Assembly: GCF_001661265.1 (NCBI RefSeq)
Contig: NW_017567008.1
Span: 305,697-369,696, forward strand
Length of the DNA stretch: 64,000 nt
From: Saitoella complicata NRRL Y-17804
Taxonomy: Eukaryota > Ascomycota > Saitoellomycetes > Saitoellales > Saitoellaceae
Direction: 5' to 3'
The notes below the pieces were generated by a model. It was given only the letters and a program-made list of their open reading frames with translations. It made no database searches and was not told the origin of the DNA. This document shows positions 63,313-64,000 of the stretch, piece after piece. A program made the position numbers and the translations under genes. Positions within the stretch are counted from its first letter, which is position 1, and every line of letters begins with the position of its first letter.

Positions 63313-63875
63313 GGCAGTTGCAATCGTCTTCTTTGTGAATTGGTTGTTCGGGGTCTTCGAGCTTTGAGCGCACCGTCGGTTTGGAGGTTGCCGTAGTGTG
63401 TCAGCGTGAAATCTCAGGCACCGAAGCATCGAGGGGCTTCCGTGCTCAAACCTTAACCGTGGAAGACGAAAGACTTCGAAGGGTGCGCCTGAAAGTTTTT
63501 CCCAAGTTACAGTGAATACTGTGTGCTCCATATGGATTTCAAGATAACTTAACATCTCTCAAACCAAGAAACACTCATCACAAACACGCCTTGACAAATC
63601 GTACATGTCATCAGAACGAGTGCCCCTTACTTCCTACGAGACCCCCAAATTCTACCAAACACGATTATAAAACCTGAATAAAATTATCCAGTATCCCGAA
63701 TAGAGTTATTCGAGTTAGTGGGATATTCTGGGCACAATCTGGATTGTTAAATCGTCTTGAAAGTAGAATTTTTTATACAATTTCCCAACACTACACTGTT
63801 ATACTATTCTACCTCATGACTGCACACTGCACAGACGTGACATTCATTGGTCCCATCTATCACAGGTCATCAATC
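63313..63875. other. Telomere-adjacent AT-rich spacer
   Basis: AT-rich from about 63650, with a local near-palindrome (ATTATCCAGTATCCCGAATAGAGTTATTCGAG). No gene, helicase-like element or variant telomere repeats are seen. Confidence 0.5.
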
Positions 63876-64000
63876 TAGGGTTAGGGTTAGGGTTAGGGTT
63901 AGGGTTAGGGTTAGGGTTAGGGTTAGGGTTAGGGTTAGGGTTAGGGTTAGGGTTAGGGTTAGGGTTAGGGTTAGGGTTAGGGTTAGGGTTAGGGTTAGGG
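63876..64000 (+). repeat. Telomere, (TTAGGG)n
   Basis: About 21 perfect head-to-tail copies of TTAGGG run to the edge of the window. The G-rich strand points outward, as at a right-hand chromosome end. No variant repeats are seen inside the array, and the switch from unique sequence is sharp. Confidence 0.98.

Noticed and set aside
62428-63396. 322-residue open frame on the + strand
   Set aside because: Antisense shadow of the BFR1 coiled coil; Leu/Gly/Val-rich and without motifs.
1-64000. CRISPR array, prophage, transposon or biosynthetic cluster
   Set aside because: I found no regular repeat-spacer unit, transposase, reverse transcriptase, polyketide or nonribosomal peptide synthase; the genes are eukaryotic and mostly housekeeping.

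Overview
This window is the end of a fungal chromosome. The last 125 bases are an uninterrupted TTAGGG array whose G-rich strand runs to the right-hand edge, so the sequence reads from chromosome interior (left) to telomere (right). Genes carry short GT-AG introns (mostly about 50-65 nt, with CTAAY-like branch points), are densely packed on both strands, and many are intronless. The HapX protein has the N-terminal block and bZIP typical of filamentous ascomycetes, so a Pezizomycotina-like fungus is my best guess. That lineage call is an inference; only 'fungus' is secure.

Layout. 1-12.7 kb: CDC45 (cut by the left edge), SEC18/NSF, a 1715-residue hybrid histidine kinase, and a UBASH3/TFC7-like histidine phosphatase. 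12.9-20.9 kb: an RG-rich small protein, a KxDL (BORC) subunit, the iron regulator HapX, a JMJD5-like JmjC protein, a YVC1-type TRP channel and RAD6. 21-29 kb: a single-pass membrane protein, the SSU-processome factor LCP5, mitoribosomal mS43, neuronal calcium sensor NCS1 and kinesin-1. 29-36.8 kb: Mediator MED4, STK19, an unknown acidic protein, complex I assembly factor NDUFAF8, a CUE-AlkB-GRF demethylase, phosphatidylserine decarboxylase and a carnitine carrier. 37-46.6 kb: PCID2/THP1, a TM9 nonaspanin, an F-box protein, CCDC124, an AKTIP-like UBC variant and PEX7. 47-57.8 kb: a RING-VWA protein, URM1, TRM4/NCL1, an unknown protein, an HhH-GPD glycosylase and an MFSD1-like transporter. 58-64 kb: the subtelomere, with two related copies of an unknown gene (one decayed), a tRNA-like relic, BFR1 and the telomere.

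Most of the window is conserved housekeeping sequence; there is no transposon, CRISPR array or secondary-metabolite cluster that I can see. The most interesting signal is regulatory. The 9-mer ATCWGATAA, the site of the fungal iron-responsive GATA repressors (SreA/SRE), occurs twice perfectly, plus one near-match, just upstream of hapX, and five times perfectly in about 470 bp upstream of the MFSD1-like transporter. This points to an uncharacterised iron-repressed transporter in the same circuit as HapX. Other points worth checking are a degenerate receiver domain in the histidine kinase, a probable one-base frameshift near the end of STK19, a subtelomeric gene duplication, and several very short divergent promoters.
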